Notes: generated by a model from the letters alone, not told the origin. Counted from the first letter of the stretch, positions 7,889 through 15,702 are shown. The stretch is DNA of 64,000 bases from Verrucomicrobiota bacterium (GCA_016222825.1 JACRQF010000006.1:62001-126000), one strand, 5' to 3'. Numbers and translations: made by a program.

Positions 7889-8935
7889 TTGCCCTTGAAG
7901 ATCGCCGTTGATGCCATGGGGGGAGACCACGGGCCGCAGCCTGTCGTGGAGGCTGCTGCGACGGCGCTCGCGCTTTATCCGCAGATCGAGCACATCTTCC
8001 TGGTCGGCATCGAGAAAGAGCTTAACGCCCAACTCGCACGACGGTCGTTTGACCGTTCGCGTCTCAGCGTCGTCCACGCCTCCGAGGTGGTGACGATGGA
8101 GGACAAGGCGGTCGAGGCCATCCGTCGGAAGCGGGATTCCTCGCTCAGCCGTGCCGTGGACATGGTCAAGGACGGCCAGGCCAGCGCCGTGCTCTCGCCG
8201 GGCAACACCGGCGCGTTCATGGCGGCGGCGTTGATCAAACTGCGCACCCTGCCGGGCGTCGAGCGCCCCGGATTGGCGACGGTCATGCCGTCGCAGCACG
8301 GCAGGTTCCTGATCCTCGATCTCGGCGCCAACGCCGACGCCCGGCCGCAGCATCTCTGCGACTACGGCGTCATGGGTGAGATTTACGCGCGACAGATTCT
8401 GGGCGTTCCCAACCCGCGCATCGGCCTCTTTTCCATCGGCAGCGAAGAGATGAAGGGCAATGAACTGACGCTGGAAGCCCACCGGTTGCTGAAGAACAGT
8501 CCTGTGAATTTCGTCGGCAACATCGAAGGCCACGACTTGTTTGACGACAAGGCAGACGTGATCGTCACCGACGGCTTCACCGGCAACGCCGTGCTCAAGA
8601 GCTGTGAAGCCACGTCGCGGCTCATTTACGCCTGGATGAAGGACGATCTTTCGGCGACGCCGATGCGCAGGCTGGGCGCGTGGCTGGCGGCCGGCGCCTT
8701 CAGGGATCTCAAGAAGAAAGCCAACCCCGACGAATACGGCGGCGCCATCCTACTCGGCGTCAACGGCATTTGCATCAAGGCCCACGGCAAGGCCAGCGCC
8801 AACGCCATCTGCTCCGCCCTCCGCATCGCCGCCGACGCCATCACCCGCCAGGTCAACACACTCATCATCGAAGAAATCCGTTTGACGCATGAAAAAGAAC
8901 ACCCCGCGCAGCCCGCGCCCGCAACTGCCGCCTAG
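7889..8935 (+). CDS. plsX: Phosphate acyltransferase PlsX
   Basis: About 346-348 residues, peripheral membrane enzyme making acyl-phosphate from acyl-ACP for phospholipid synthesis. Seen: KIAVDAMGGDHGPQPVVEAA at the N-terminus, SAVLSPGNTGAFMAAALIKL, DLGANADARPQHL and DVIVTDGFTGNAVLKSCE, all PlsX hallmarks. No ATG is available; translation starts at TTG 7889 or the TTG at 7895, which gives the usual MKIAVDAMGG. The last 47 bp overlap fabH. Confidence 0.94.
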   Translation: MPLKIAVDAMGGDHGPQPVVEAAATALALYPQIEHIFLVGIEKELNAQLARRSFDRSRLSVVHASEVVTMEDKAVEAIRRKRDSSLSRAVDMVKDGQASAVLSPGNTGAFMAAALIKLRTLPGVERPGLATVMPSQHGRFLILDLGANADARPQHLCDYGVMGEIYARQILGVPNPRIGLFSIGSEEMKGNELTLEAHRLLKNSPVNFVGNIEGHDLFDDKADVIVTDGFTGNAVLKSCEATSRLIYAWMKDDLSATPMRRLGAWLAAGAFRDLKKKANPDEYGGAILLGVNGICIKAHGKASANAICSALRIAADAITRQVNTLIIEEIRLTHEKEHPAQPAPATAA

Positions 8936-9920
8936 GACCGTCTCCATCGTCGGCACCGGCAGCTACGTGCCCCCGCGCGTTGTCACCAACGCCGAGTTCG
9001 AGGCGCGCCCCGAACTCCAGACCACCGACGAGTGGATCCGCACCCGCACTGGCATCCGCGAGCGCCGTTTCGCCGCCGAGAAGGAAAACACCTCCGACCT
9101 CTCCGCCGAGGCCGCGCGCCGCGCCATGGCCCAGGCCGGCGTGAAGCCGGAGGAGATTGACCTCATCATCGTCGCCACCATCACGCCCGACATGCCGTTT
9201 CCATCCACGGCCTGCCTCGTGCAGCACAAGATCGGCGCCAAGCGCGCCGCCTGCTTCGACCTGGAGGCCGCCTGTTCCGGCTTCCTCTATGCGCTGGAAG
9301 TCGGCCAGCAGTTCGTCGCCGCGCACACCTACAACACCGTCCTCGTCATCGGCGCGGAAAAGCTTTCCTCGGTCATAGACATGCAGGACCGCAACACCTG
9401 CGTTCTCTTTGGCGACGGCGCCGGCGCGGCCATTCTGCGCAACCGCGGCGACGGCAGCCACGGCATCCTCACCACCTGCATGGGCGCCAACGGCGAACAC
9501 GCCGACCTGCTCAAGATGCCCGGCGGCGGCTCCAAGCATCCGGCGACCCACAAATCCGTGGACGCGCGGTTGCATTTCCTCAAGATGGCCGGCAAGGAAG
9601 TCTTCAAGCAAGCCGTCACCGCGATGAACTCCGCCGGGACCGAAGCGTTGGCGCGCTGCCAACTCACCGGTGCGGACATCGCGCTGGTGATCCCGCACCA
9701 GGCCAACCTCCGCATCATAGACGCGCTCGCCAAGCGCATCGAGGTGCCCGCCGACCGCATCTACGTCAACCTCGACCGCTACGGCAACACCTCCGCCGCC
9801 AGCGTGCCCATCGCCCTCGACGAAGCCGCACGCTCCGGCCGCATCAAGAGCGGCGATCTGGTGTTGATGGTGGCCTTCGGCGCGGGCTTCACCTGGGCCT
9901 CCTGCGTCATCCAGTGGTAA
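8889..9920 (+). CDS. fabH: Beta-ketoacyl-ACP synthase III
   Basis: 343 residues; starts fatty acid synthesis by condensing acetyl-CoA with malonyl-ACP. The catalytic triad is visible as Cys in LEAACSGFLYALEVG, His in VIPHQANLRIID and Asn in DRYGNTSAASVPIAL. The N-terminal 16 residues (KKNTPRSPRPQLPP) precede the conserved VSIVGTGSYVPPRVV and are encoded inside the plsX 3' end, a 47 bp overlap, so translational coupling is likely. No fabD or fabG follows; the operon ends at a palindromic element. Confidence 0.95.
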   Translation: MKKNTPRSPRPQLPPRTVSIVGTGSYVPPRVVTNAEFEARPELQTTDEWIRTRTGIRERRFAAEKENTSDLSAEAARRAMAQAGVKPEEIDLIIVATITPDMPFPSTACLVQHKIGAKRAACFDLEAACSGFLYALEVGQQFVAAHTYNTVLVIGAEKLSSVIDMQDRNTCVLFGDGAGAAILRNRGDGSHGILTTCMGANGEHADLLKMPGGGSKHPATHKSVDARLHFLKMAGKEVFKQAVTAMNSAGTEALARCQLTGADIALVIPHQANLRIIDALAKRIEVPADRIYVNLDRYGNTSAASVPIALDEAARSGRIKSGDLVLMVAFGAGFTWASCVIQW

Positions 9921-9983
9921 GCATAGGGGTCCTCGCGTTGCGCAAGAGGATTCTGTTGCGGTTCTGCCGCGCTGGGGACTATG

Positions 9984-10130
9984 CGGTTTAACCCGCACAT
10001 TTCACACGCTGCACGAAACGCCGATAGACTGTAGCCGCCGACGTAAGGAGGCGGACGCGTTACCAGCCACAGCCTTTCCGCCTCCTTACGTCGGCGGCTA
10101 CGAAACGTGTGAAATATCCGCTTAACCGCA
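9984..10130. repeat. Nested inverted-repeat element (MITE/REP-like)
   Basis: Inner arms GTAGCCGCCGACGTAAGGAG at 10031 onward and their reverse complement ending at 10101 pair over about 23 bp with a 24 bp loop. Outer arms near 9984-10008 and 10106-10128 share ATTTCACACG and flanking bases in inverse orientation. The element fills the gap between the convergent fabH and GNAT genes and could end both transcripts. Confidence 0.75.
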
Positions 10131-10134
10131 ATCG

Positions 10135-11061
10135 TCACGCCGTCTCCGGCAGGAACGTCGGCAGGTTCACGCCGCGGAAAGGCTGGAACGCCCCGCGCAC
10201 CTGGCTGAAGTGCAGTTCGCAGTTCCGCGCGCCCCACGCGTAGGCCGTCCGCACCAGCGGCGCGCAATCCACCGGCACGAGAAACACCGGCGTCCGGCCG
10301 CGATGGCGGTCGAGTTCCGTCCACAACAACGCCGCCGCCTCCTGCGGCCCGCGCGCGAAGCCCGGCCCGACCATGTTGAGAGCCGGATGCGCCGACGACG
10401 CGCAGAAGCCGTCAATCCGCCCGCCGTCGCCTTCCACGACCGACGCGTGCCAGAAGCCGGGGCGGTTCTTGATGAAGTAACGGTAATCCTTCTCCCGCCG
10501 GATGCCCGCCAGCTCCTGCTCCAGTTGCCCGATGGCTGGCACGTCGCCGGGGCGCGCCGCGCGGACGCGTTTGACGCCCGGCGGCTTCGCCTTCAATCCG
10601 CCCTTCGGCACCGGCAGGAACATGTCCTGATAGGCGCAGCGCGGCACAAAGCCCGCCCGCGTGTAGAGCGAGAACGAGTCGAGGTTCATCGCGCTGCTGA
10701 CCAGCCGCACCGGTTTCCCCTCGCGCTCCGCGAACCGGACGATCCACTCCAGCAACGCCCGCGCCACGCCGCAGCCGGCGTAGCTGGGATGCGAGTTCAT
10801 GATGCCGAGGGAGACGTGCGTCTCGCGCGGATGGTAGAAGCAGGAGCCGATGAGCCGGCCGTTGGGATGGACGGCCACCACGCCGCAGCCGGGATCGAGC
10901 GCCTCGTAAACGTCGAAGAACACCTCCGTCAGCGCCGGCCCGCCGCTGAAGATCGGCGCGCGGCCGTGGGTTTGATACCAGTGGTTGGTGGAGAAGTGAA
11001 TCAGCTCGCTCACTTCAACGCGGTCCGCCTTCGTCATCTTTCGGATTTGCACAGTCGCCAT
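10135..11061 (-). CDS. GNAT family N-acetyltransferase, two-domain
   Basis: 308 residues from ATG 11059-11061. The first half is a typical GNAT domain: VQIRKMTKADRVEVSELIHF, LIGSCFYHP and the acetyl-CoA loop region SHPSYAGCGVARALLEWIVR, then SLYTRAGFVPRC. A second GNAT-like segment starts at VKRVRAARPGDVPAIGQLEQ and ends with LVRTAYAWGARNCELHFSQV, where the CoA loop is not recognisable, so only the first domain may be catalytic. The acceptor is unknown. It faces fabH across a palindromic element. Confidence 0.8.
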   Translation of the reverse strand: MATVQIRKMTKADRVEVSELIHFSTNHWYQTHGRAPIFSGGPALTEVFFDVYEALDPGCGVVAVHPNGRLIGSCFYHPRETHVSLGIMNSHPSYAGCGVARALLEWIVRFAEREGKPVRLVSSAMNLDSFSLYTRAGFVPRCAYQDMFLPVPKGGLKAKPPGVKRVRAARPGDVPAIGQLEQELAGIRREKDYRYFIKNRPGFWHASVVEGDGGRIDGFCASSAHPALNMVGPGFARGPQEAAALLWTELDRHRGRTPVFLVPVDCAPLVRTAYAWGARNCELHFSQVRGAFQPFRGVNLPTFLPETA

Positions 11062-11163
11062 GAGTCGCTCCAATCAGCGCGGCATTCGCGCCGGCCGAGC
11101 GTGCGAAACCGCCGCCCCGTTGTCAACTCCGTCCGTCGTTGGGCGCAACCTGGCACGCGCACC

Positions 11164-11295
11164 GTAGCGCAGGTTTCCAACCTGCTGTGTCGCGGATTTC
11201 CAATCCGCAGGTCTCCGCCTATCGAGCGCGTTGTATCGTGCGAACGCTCTGCCGGCTGGAAGCCGGCGATACAGCAGGTTGGAAACCTGCGCTAC
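11164..11295. repeat. Composite palindromic repeat element (REP-like)
   Basis: GTAGCGCAGGTTTCCAACCT starting at 11164 has a perfect reverse complement ending at 11295 (22 bp arms, about 88 bp apart). Each arm is itself a palindrome (GCAGGTTTCCAACCTGC), and two more palindromes lie between, GCGGATTTCCAATCCGC near 11192 and GCCGGCTGGAAGCCGGC near 11252. It fills most of the gap between the divergent GNAT and Dabb genes. Confidence 0.85.
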
Positions 11296-11418
11296 ACGGG
11301 TCCGCGAACGGGGCGCGTCTGCCCGGTTGCGCCCCTGTGGTTCCATCCATCACTTGCCTGTTGCCAGAACCGTTGCGGTTGCTATGCTCGCGCGAAACTT
11401 CAACCCAAGGAACCGACC

Positions 11419-11808
11419 ATGAAACTGATGCTCATCGCCCTCCTCGCCTCCATCGTCGCCCTCGCCCCGGCCGCGTCCGCCGCCGACGCCTGCGCCGCCA
11501 AGGGCAAACTCCGCCACGTCGTCTCCTTCAAGTTCAAGGAGAGCGCCACGCCGGAGCAGATCAAGGAGGTCGAGAAAGCCTTCGTCGCGCTCAAGGCCCA
11601 GATCCCGCAGATCGCCGCGCTGGAGTGGGGCGTCAATTCCAGCCCGGAGAAACACGCCAAGGGCTTCACCCATTGCTTCGTCCTCACCTTCAACAGCGAC
11701 GCCGACCGCGACGCCTACCTGCCGCATCCGGCGCACAAGGCGTTCGGCAAGAGCCTCGGCCCGGTCCTCGCCGACGTCTTCGTCGTGGACTTCTGGGCGA
11801 AGGAGTAA
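11419..11808 (+). CDS. Secreted Dabb (stress-responsive A/B barrel) domain protein
   Basis: 129 residues with a clear signal peptide (KLMLIALLASIVALAPAASA, cut before ADACAA). The mature part has the Dabb pattern: LRHVVSFKFKESATPEQIKE, IPQIAALEWGVNSSPEKHAK, GFTHCFVLTFNSDADRDAYL and HPAHKAFGKSLGPVLADVFV. Such ferredoxin-like alpha/beta barrels often form dimers; verrucomicrobial secreted versions have no known function. A purine-rich AAGGAACC lies 7 bases before the ATG. Confidence 0.87.
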   Translation: MKLMLIALLASIVALAPAASAADACAAKGKLRHVVSFKFKESATPEQIKEVEKAFVALKAQIPQIAALEWGVNSSPEKHAKGFTHCFVLTFNSDADRDAYLPHPAHKAFGKSLGPVLADVFVVDFWAKE

Positions 11809-11843
11809 GCGCCGCGCCACCTTAAACGGCGCGGAGCCGGGTT

Positions 11844-12001
11844 GTAGGCCACGTCCCCGACGTGGCGATCCGTCATGATAATTCCGCCGGGTCGGGGACC
11901 CGGCCTACACCTGTAGCGGCGGTGTCTCACCGCCGGCTGTCATCATGCCATCGCCGGTCAGAGACCGGCGCTACAGGCCGGCTCTCGCAGAGCGCCGCTA
12001 C
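11844..12001. repeat. Cluster of five GTAGG/GTAGC-ended palindromes
   Basis: Five short palindromes follow one another: GTAGGCCACGTCCCCGACGT at 11844, GCCGGGTCGGGGACCCGGC at 11886, GTAGCGGCGGTGTCTCACCG at 11913, GCCGGTCAGAGACCGGCGC at 11953 and GCCGGCTCTCGCAGAGCGCC at 11977. They carry a 5' GTAG or a 3' CTAC end according to orientation, so they pair into larger hairpins. Same family style as the element at 11164-11295. Confidence 0.8.
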
Positions 12002-12008
12002 AGTTCGC

Positions 12009-12245
12009 TCACCTCGCCGACGCGCCGAAGAAAGCGTTCGCCCAATCGCGGAACGCGCGCATCTCGCTTTGCGTGGGGTTCTCGCTGAAGTCGCCGGTGA
12101 ACGGCGCCAGCCCCGTCGGCTTCATCGCCACGGGCGCGCTGTTGACGTCCAGCGGCGACTGGAAGGAGAAGCCGCCGCGGTTGCTGCTGAAGGCGATGCG
12201 CCCGCCGTCGCCGCTGATGAGAACACGCCGGACTTGCGCCCGCGC
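12009..12245 (-). pseudogene. Remnant of a verrucomicrobial hypothetical protein (3' part)
   Basis: The minus-strand frame ends with GRIAFSSNRGGFSFQSPLD, GDFSENPTQSEMRAF and RDWANAFFGASAR, stop at 12009. It reads like the end of a real protein, and NPTQSEMRA resembles PPNQSEMQA in the remnant at 48354-48560. Upstream the frame becomes low-complexity and runs antisense to another remnant, so I see a truncated gene and not a working one. Confidence 0.3.
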
Positions 12246-12323
12246 GTTCCCGTCGAGCGCGCGCCGAACCAATAACGAAAACCGCTTGCCATCAGCAGCA
12301 TCGAAGCGGACAATCCCGGCCGA

Positions 12324-12419
12324 GGTGAAAACGGGCAACAGAACTACTTCCGCATGGCCGCCTTCGGCCCCAACGGCTGGAGCCCCTGGAGCGACATCGC
12401 CCAGTGCCGCGTGGCGTAG
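12324..12419 (+). pseudogene. C-terminal fragment of a fibronectin III-like protein
   Basis: In the frame ending at the TAG 12417-12419 the translation is GENGQQNYFRMAAFGPNGW followed by SPWSDIAQCRVA. The YFR(M/V)AAxGxxGWSPWSD pattern is the last strand region of FN3-like domains that close many verrucomicrobial proteins. No start or upstream domain is present, so only a 3' fragment remains. The stretch 11809-12687 otherwise holds palindromes and no gene I can support. Confidence 0.4.
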
Positions 12420-12687
12420 GCGCGGCATCGGTCGAGGAAAAAGACTTCGCCGCCGATACTCATGCATATGCGTGGAGCGGACATCGCAGTTCCCGGCTTT
12501 CGGCGGCAAACCGGGTCGGATAGGGCCGGGAGCGTCTCAAAACATCGTGAGGCGACGATGGGAATGCCCGCATCGCCCGGATGAAAAGCCCCGGCGGGAG
12601 TGCAGGCCCGCCGGGGCTGCTCAAAGCAACCGGCTGGTTTGTCTCTTGCCGGCGAGTTTCGGCGAATAAGAATGTTCGATCAAGAAT

Positions 12688-13281
12688 ATGAATTACTTGC
12701 TAGCCGTGTTACTTCTTTGGCCCATTCTCGCGTTTGCGCGAGTCGGCCCCGACTTGTCGGCGGGAACCGGCGTCGAATACTTCACCCAATTGCGGTTGGA
12801 CTATTCGAAGAACCCGAAAACTGAATTCTATCCGGTGTGGCGAGTCGCGCCTGAGCACGGAGATCTCGTCAAGGCTTACAGAGCCGGCGAGACAGATCGC
12901 GTCATAGAGATTGCGGATTCGTGGCTGAAGAAGTGTCCTATTGATGCAGACACTCACCTGCGAGTTGCGATGTGCTTCAAAGAAAAGGGGAACCTGCCGA
13001 GCTATACTTACCACCTGAGCATTTTTTACGGTCTCTTGCGGTCCATCGCGGCGAGCGGCGATGGTCTGACTCCGGAAACGGCGTTTAAGGTTGTTTCGAT
13101 TCATGAAGAGTATTCCTTGATCCAGGAGATCGGGGCGAATCTTGAGAAGCAGTCCCTCGTTACTGGCCCGTGCGACAAGATGGAGATTTCGCGAAAGAAC
13201 GGGAAAGTTAAGATGACGCTCTATTTTAACGTATCAATCCCGATGGCATTCACGGAATCCAAGTTAAAGTCCGGTAAGTGA
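12688..13281 (+). CDS. Secreted DUF4919-like protein
   Basis: 197 residues with a signal peptide (NYLLAVLLLWPILAFARVG). The mature part VEYFTQLRLDYSKNPKTEF, AYRAGETDRVIEIADSWLKK CPIDADTHL region and GLLRSIAASGDGLTPETAFK VVSIHEEYSLI match the DUF4919 layout (TPR-like helices and a conserved GDG). Function is unknown. GC content looks lower than in the neighbours, and an attC-like site starts 4 bases after the stop, so it may be a captured gene. Confidence 0.75.
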   Translation: MNYLLAVLLLWPILAFARVGPDLSAGTGVEYFTQLRLDYSKNPKTEFYPVWRVAPEHGDLVKAYRAGETDRVIEIADSWLKKCPIDADTHLRVAMCFKEKGNLPSYTYHLSIFYGLLRSIAASGDGLTPETAFKVVSIHEEYSLIQEIGANLEKQSLVTGPCDKMEISRKNGKVKMTLYFNVSIPMAFTESKLKSGK

Positions 13282-13284
13282 TTG

Positions 13285-13385
13285 ATCGAACCAGACGGTG
13301 CAGCGAACGGAAGCCAGCCGGTTCATTCAGAGACAAATACAACGCCATCGGCGGCTGGCTCCCGTCGCTGATCTTTGCGTTAGGC
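13285..13385 (+). other. attC-like integron recombination site
   Basis: A 101 bp stretch lies exactly between two genes. Left arm CAGCGAACGGAAGCCAGCC (13301-13319) pairs with the reverse complement of GGCTGGCTCCCGTCGCTG (13353-13370) with one unpaired extra base, the asymmetry typical of attC. The right end is GTTAGGC (13379-13385), an exact GTTRRRY R' core, and the left end ATCGAAC (13285-13291) is a one-mismatch R'' core. The next ATG follows 6 bases after the R' core, as in integron cassettes. No integrase is in the window. Confidence 0.5.
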
Positions 13386-13391
13386 AAAAAA

Positions 13392-13766
13392 ATGCTCGCA
13401 CGCAGCATCGAGATCGAAGCTCGTTCACGGATCATGTGGGGCGATTCGCCCGCGTCAGTGATGGCGTTCCTCCAAGAGAATGGTGTCGGCGATAAGGATG
13501 CTTCGTCGCTCGTCGCGACCTTTCAGAAAGAGCGCGCCAAGAGCATACGAGAGTCTGCAGTGAAGAAGGTTCTCGTTGGTCTGCTTTACCTCTGCGTTCC
13601 AGCGGGAGCATTTGTCATGTTCACGATTTCTGGCGACATCACCGCGAAGTTCGTCGCGCTAGCGTTCATCGCTGGGCTTATTGGTTCGTGGAAGGTGGTA
13701 GACGGCGTGTGGATGTTGTTGCGACCACTGTCGTCGGGAGAAGATTTGGCGACAATCGAGGAATGA
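13392..13766 (+). CDS. Hypothetical membrane protein in a cassette-like position
   Basis: 124 residues from ATG 13392, just downstream of the attC-like core. The N-terminal half is helical and charged (IEIEARSRIMWGDSPASVMA, then FLQENGVGDKDASSLVATFQ), like a short regulatory or SHOCT-type helix. Two membrane segments follow: VLVGLLYLCVPAGAFVMFTI and FVALAFIAGLIGSWKVVDGV. A longer frame from 13278 would include translated attC DNA and is rejected. Family not recognised. Confidence 0.6.
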   Translation: MLARSIEIEARSRIMWGDSPASVMAFLQENGVGDKDASSLVATFQKERAKSIRESAVKKVLVGLLYLCVPAGAFVMFTISGDITAKFVALAFIAGLIGSWKVVDGVWMLLRPLSSGEDLATIEE

Positions 13767-13787
13767 AGGAAGAGCTTGACGAAACAG

Positions 13788-13829
13788 GCATAGCATCGAA
13801 CGGAGCGGAGCGAAGCTCCGATGCTATGC
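13788..13829. repeat. Short palindromic repeat
   Basis: GCATAGCATCG at 13788 and its inverse CGATGCTATGC at 13819 frame GGAGC and GCTCC inner arms. The element supplies the stop codon of the truncated toxin frame on the minus strand. Confidence 0.6.
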
Positions 13830-13961
13830 GGGGTTGAACGAGCCGCGTCTGAGGGGGAAGCCTGCCGCCTCGCTCTGCGATTTGCTTTTCGAGCATCCGG
13901 GCGTTTCGACCCGAAAACCGAAATCTATCCGCCAAACCTCACCGCGTCTTATGCTTTGCAT
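13824..13961 (-). pseudogene. Truncated MazF/PemK-like toxin
   Basis: From ATG 13959-13961 the frame reads MQSIRRGEVWRIDFGFRVET then PGCSKSKSQSEAAGFPLRRG and stops at TAG 13824 inside a palindromic repeat. RRGEVWxxDFG is the classic first strand of MazF/PemK toxins, but after about 20 residues the similarity is lost, and the usual PxLVLS segment and core RNase residues are missing. It overlaps the antitoxin-like gene by 13 bp in the usual antitoxin-toxin order. Probably dead, after deletion or insertion of the repeat. Confidence 0.5.
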
Positions 13962-14128
13962 GAGCCGCTTCCCGCCTGTCCAGCGCGCGCGCCTTCGGCG
14001 GCGATCTCCATGAGCGTTTCGTCGTTCAGGTGGTCGTCAGTCCGCGCTTGGAGCCAGCGCGCCAAAGCCTGCTGCTTCTTTTCGGGAAGCCGGCTCACCG
14101 CGCGCTTGATTTCATACACGGTCGTCAT
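13949..14128 (-). CDS. Antitoxin-like small protein
   Basis: 59 residues from ATG 14126-14128: TTVYEIKRAVSRLPEKKQQA, LARWLQARTDDHLNDETLME. The opening, with a strand-helix pattern and xxLPxxxxxxLxxWL, is typical of small antitoxins next to MazF- or RelE-type toxins. A promoter ends 7 bases before this ATG, which favours it over the upstream ATG at 14182. The partner toxin at 13824-13961 is truncated. Confidence 0.55.
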   Translation of the reverse strand: MTTVYEIKRAVSRLPEKKQQALARWLQARTDDHLNDETLMEIAAEGARAGQAGSGSCKA

Positions 14129-14135
14129 GCACGCG

Positions 14136-14164
14136 AATCTAGCGGCAATCTCCACGGCCGCCAA
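14136..14164 (-). promoter_or_regulatory. Promoter of the antitoxin-like gene
   Basis: On the minus strand TTGGCG (14159-14164), spacer 17 bp and TAGATT (14136-14141) precede the ATG by 7 bases, predicting a nearly leaderless message. Confidence 0.45.
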
Positions 14165-14249
14165 AACCGTTTCGCGCTTCAACTTGCCGTGGGAATGCTG
14201 GCTGGCGGCGGGCTGGCCGCGGGCCGGTTAGTTTCCCCGGAAACGAAGA

Positions 14250-14275
14250 GGGGCGGTCCTTGCGGACCGCCCCTG
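14250..14275. terminator. GC-rich hairpin after the Gfo/Idh gene
   Basis: GGGGCGGTCC, a short CTTG-type loop, and GGACCGCCCC form a near-perfect stem downstream of the minus-strand gene that ends at 14308. There is no U tract, so it may be a palindromic repeat used as a transcription end rather than an intrinsic terminator. Confidence 0.4.
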
Positions 14276-14307
14276 CTTCTCTTACGACATCTTGCCGGGA
14301 AACCGGA

Positions 14308-15627
14308 CTAGCCCACCGCAACTTCCGCGGGCGTCTTGAAGATGTTGTGTTTGCTGGGCATCGGCGGCTTCAACGTCCGGAACGCGCCCCAGGTCATCTT
14401 GGAGGCGTCGGTGTAGAGCAGCTCCGGCCCATACTTGAACTCGGAGTTCAGGATCTGGTCCCACGTGACCTCGGCGCCGCTGTAGGACGCTTCGCGGCCC
14501 ATGATGGCCGTCAGCGTGCTGTCGGTGACGTTCTTGGTCTCGTTCAACTCGGTGTTGTTCAGGATGGCGTTGATCAGGTTGATGTGCTCCTGCTCGTAGG
14601 GGTTCTTGCTCTGGAGTTCGAGGGTGGACTTCCACGAGTCCTTCTGGCCGTAGAGCTGGTAGCTGCCGGAGGGGTTCGAGGTGCCCTTGGTGCCCTGGAC
14701 GCCCTCGCTGACGGAGGACTTGGAGCGCTTGATCTGGCCGCAGTAGCTGAACATGCGCGCGCCACTGGGATACTCGAACTCGCAGTCGAAGTTGTCCCAG
14801 ATTTCGCCGGACTTCGGCCCGCCGAAGCGCGGGTCGTCCAGTTGCTGGCGCGAGCCTTGGCCCCAGACCTTGACGGGATGGTCCTTCATGATCCAGTTGC
14901 ACACGTCAATGTTGTGGACGTGCTGTTCGCAGATATGGTCGCCGCAGAGCCAGATGTAGTGATACCAGTTGTTGACCTGCTTCTCGATGTCGGTCTCGCC
15001 CTTGTCGCCGCGGTGCCAGATCGGGCCGCCGTTGACCCAGTAGGCGCGCAACGCCACGATGTCGCCGATGGCGCCGCCGTGGATCTGCTTGATGGTGTCA
15101 ATGTAACCGGCCTGGTGGCGGCGCTGGGTGCCGGCGGCGACCTTGAGGCCCTTCTTGTCGGCCAGTTCGCCCGCGGCATACATGATGCGCGCGCTGGGGC
15201 CGTCCACGGCGACGGGCTTCTCGATGAAGACGTGCTTGCCCGCCTCGATGGCAGCCTTGAACTGGGCGGCTTTGAAGCCCGGAGGCGTCGCGATGATGAC
15301 GTAGTTGACGCCCGGCTCGTTGATGGCTTTCATGTAGCCGTCGAACCCGCCGAAGCACTTGTCCTCCGGCACGCCGAAGTTCTTCACGCACTTCTTGGCC
15401 TTTTCCTCGAAGACGTCCGTGCCGGCGACGATCTTGCCTTCGACGCCAACAGCTTTGCACGCGTCGAGGAAGTTCTTGCCCGCGCCGCTGCCACGGCCGC
15501 CGCAGCCGATGATGACGGCGTTCATGGGTTTCTTGGCCTGCGCGTGGAGGATGTTGACGCTGCCGAGCGCCGCGCCTGCCACAGCCGCGGTCTTCATAAA
15601 GTCCCGTCTGGTCACTTCTTGTTTCAT
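14308..15627 (-). CDS. Tat-exported Gfo/Idh/MocA family oxidoreductase
   Basis: 439 residues from ATG 15625-15627. Tat signal TRRDFMKTAAVAGAALGSVN; Rossmann motif MNAVIIGCGGRGSGAGKNFL; the conserved FIEKPVAVDGPSARIMYAAG (EKP motif) and the catalytic region WYHYIWLCGDHICEQHVHNI with a histidine where most members have DxxxH. By family it oxidises or reduces a sugar or cyclitol with NAD(P). This exported subtype is common in Verrucomicrobiota and Planctomycetota; substrates are mostly unknown. It stands alone. Confidence 0.88.
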   Translation of the reverse strand: MKQEVTRRDFMKTAAVAGAALGSVNILHAQAKKPMNAVIIGCGGRGSGAGKNFLDACKAVGVEGKIVAGTDVFEEKAKKCVKNFGVPEDKCFGGFDGYMKAINEPGVNYVIIATPPGFKAAQFKAAIEAGKHVFIEKPVAVDGPSARIMYAAGELADKKGLKVAAGTQRRHQAGYIDTIKQIHGGAIGDIVALRAYWVNGGPIWHRGDKGETDIEKQVNNWYHYIWLCGDHICEQHVHNIDVCNWIMKDHPVKVWGQGSRQQLDDPRFGGPKSGEIWDNFDCEFEYPSGARMFSYCGQIKRSKSSVSEGVQGTKGTSNPSGSYQLYGQKDSWKSTLELQSKNPYEQEHINLINAILNNTELNETKNVTDSTLTAIMGREASYSGAEVTWDQILNSEFKYGPELLYTDASKMTWGAFRTLKPPMPSKHNIFKTPAEVAVG

Positions 15628-15702
15628 TACGCTGAATCTCCTGTTGATTTGGTTTGTCCGTCTTGGCCGGCTGCAAATCCGTCCAGTCAAGGTTCGCGCA
15701 GC

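Noticed and set aside
8865-9998. 377-codon minus-strand frame over fabH
   Set aside because: Gly/Ala/Arg/His-rich shadow; the plus strand encodes a textbook FabH.
9921-10134. Possible small gene between fabH and the GNAT gene
   Set aside because: The whole gap is accounted for by the nested inverted repeat, with no frame of useful length.
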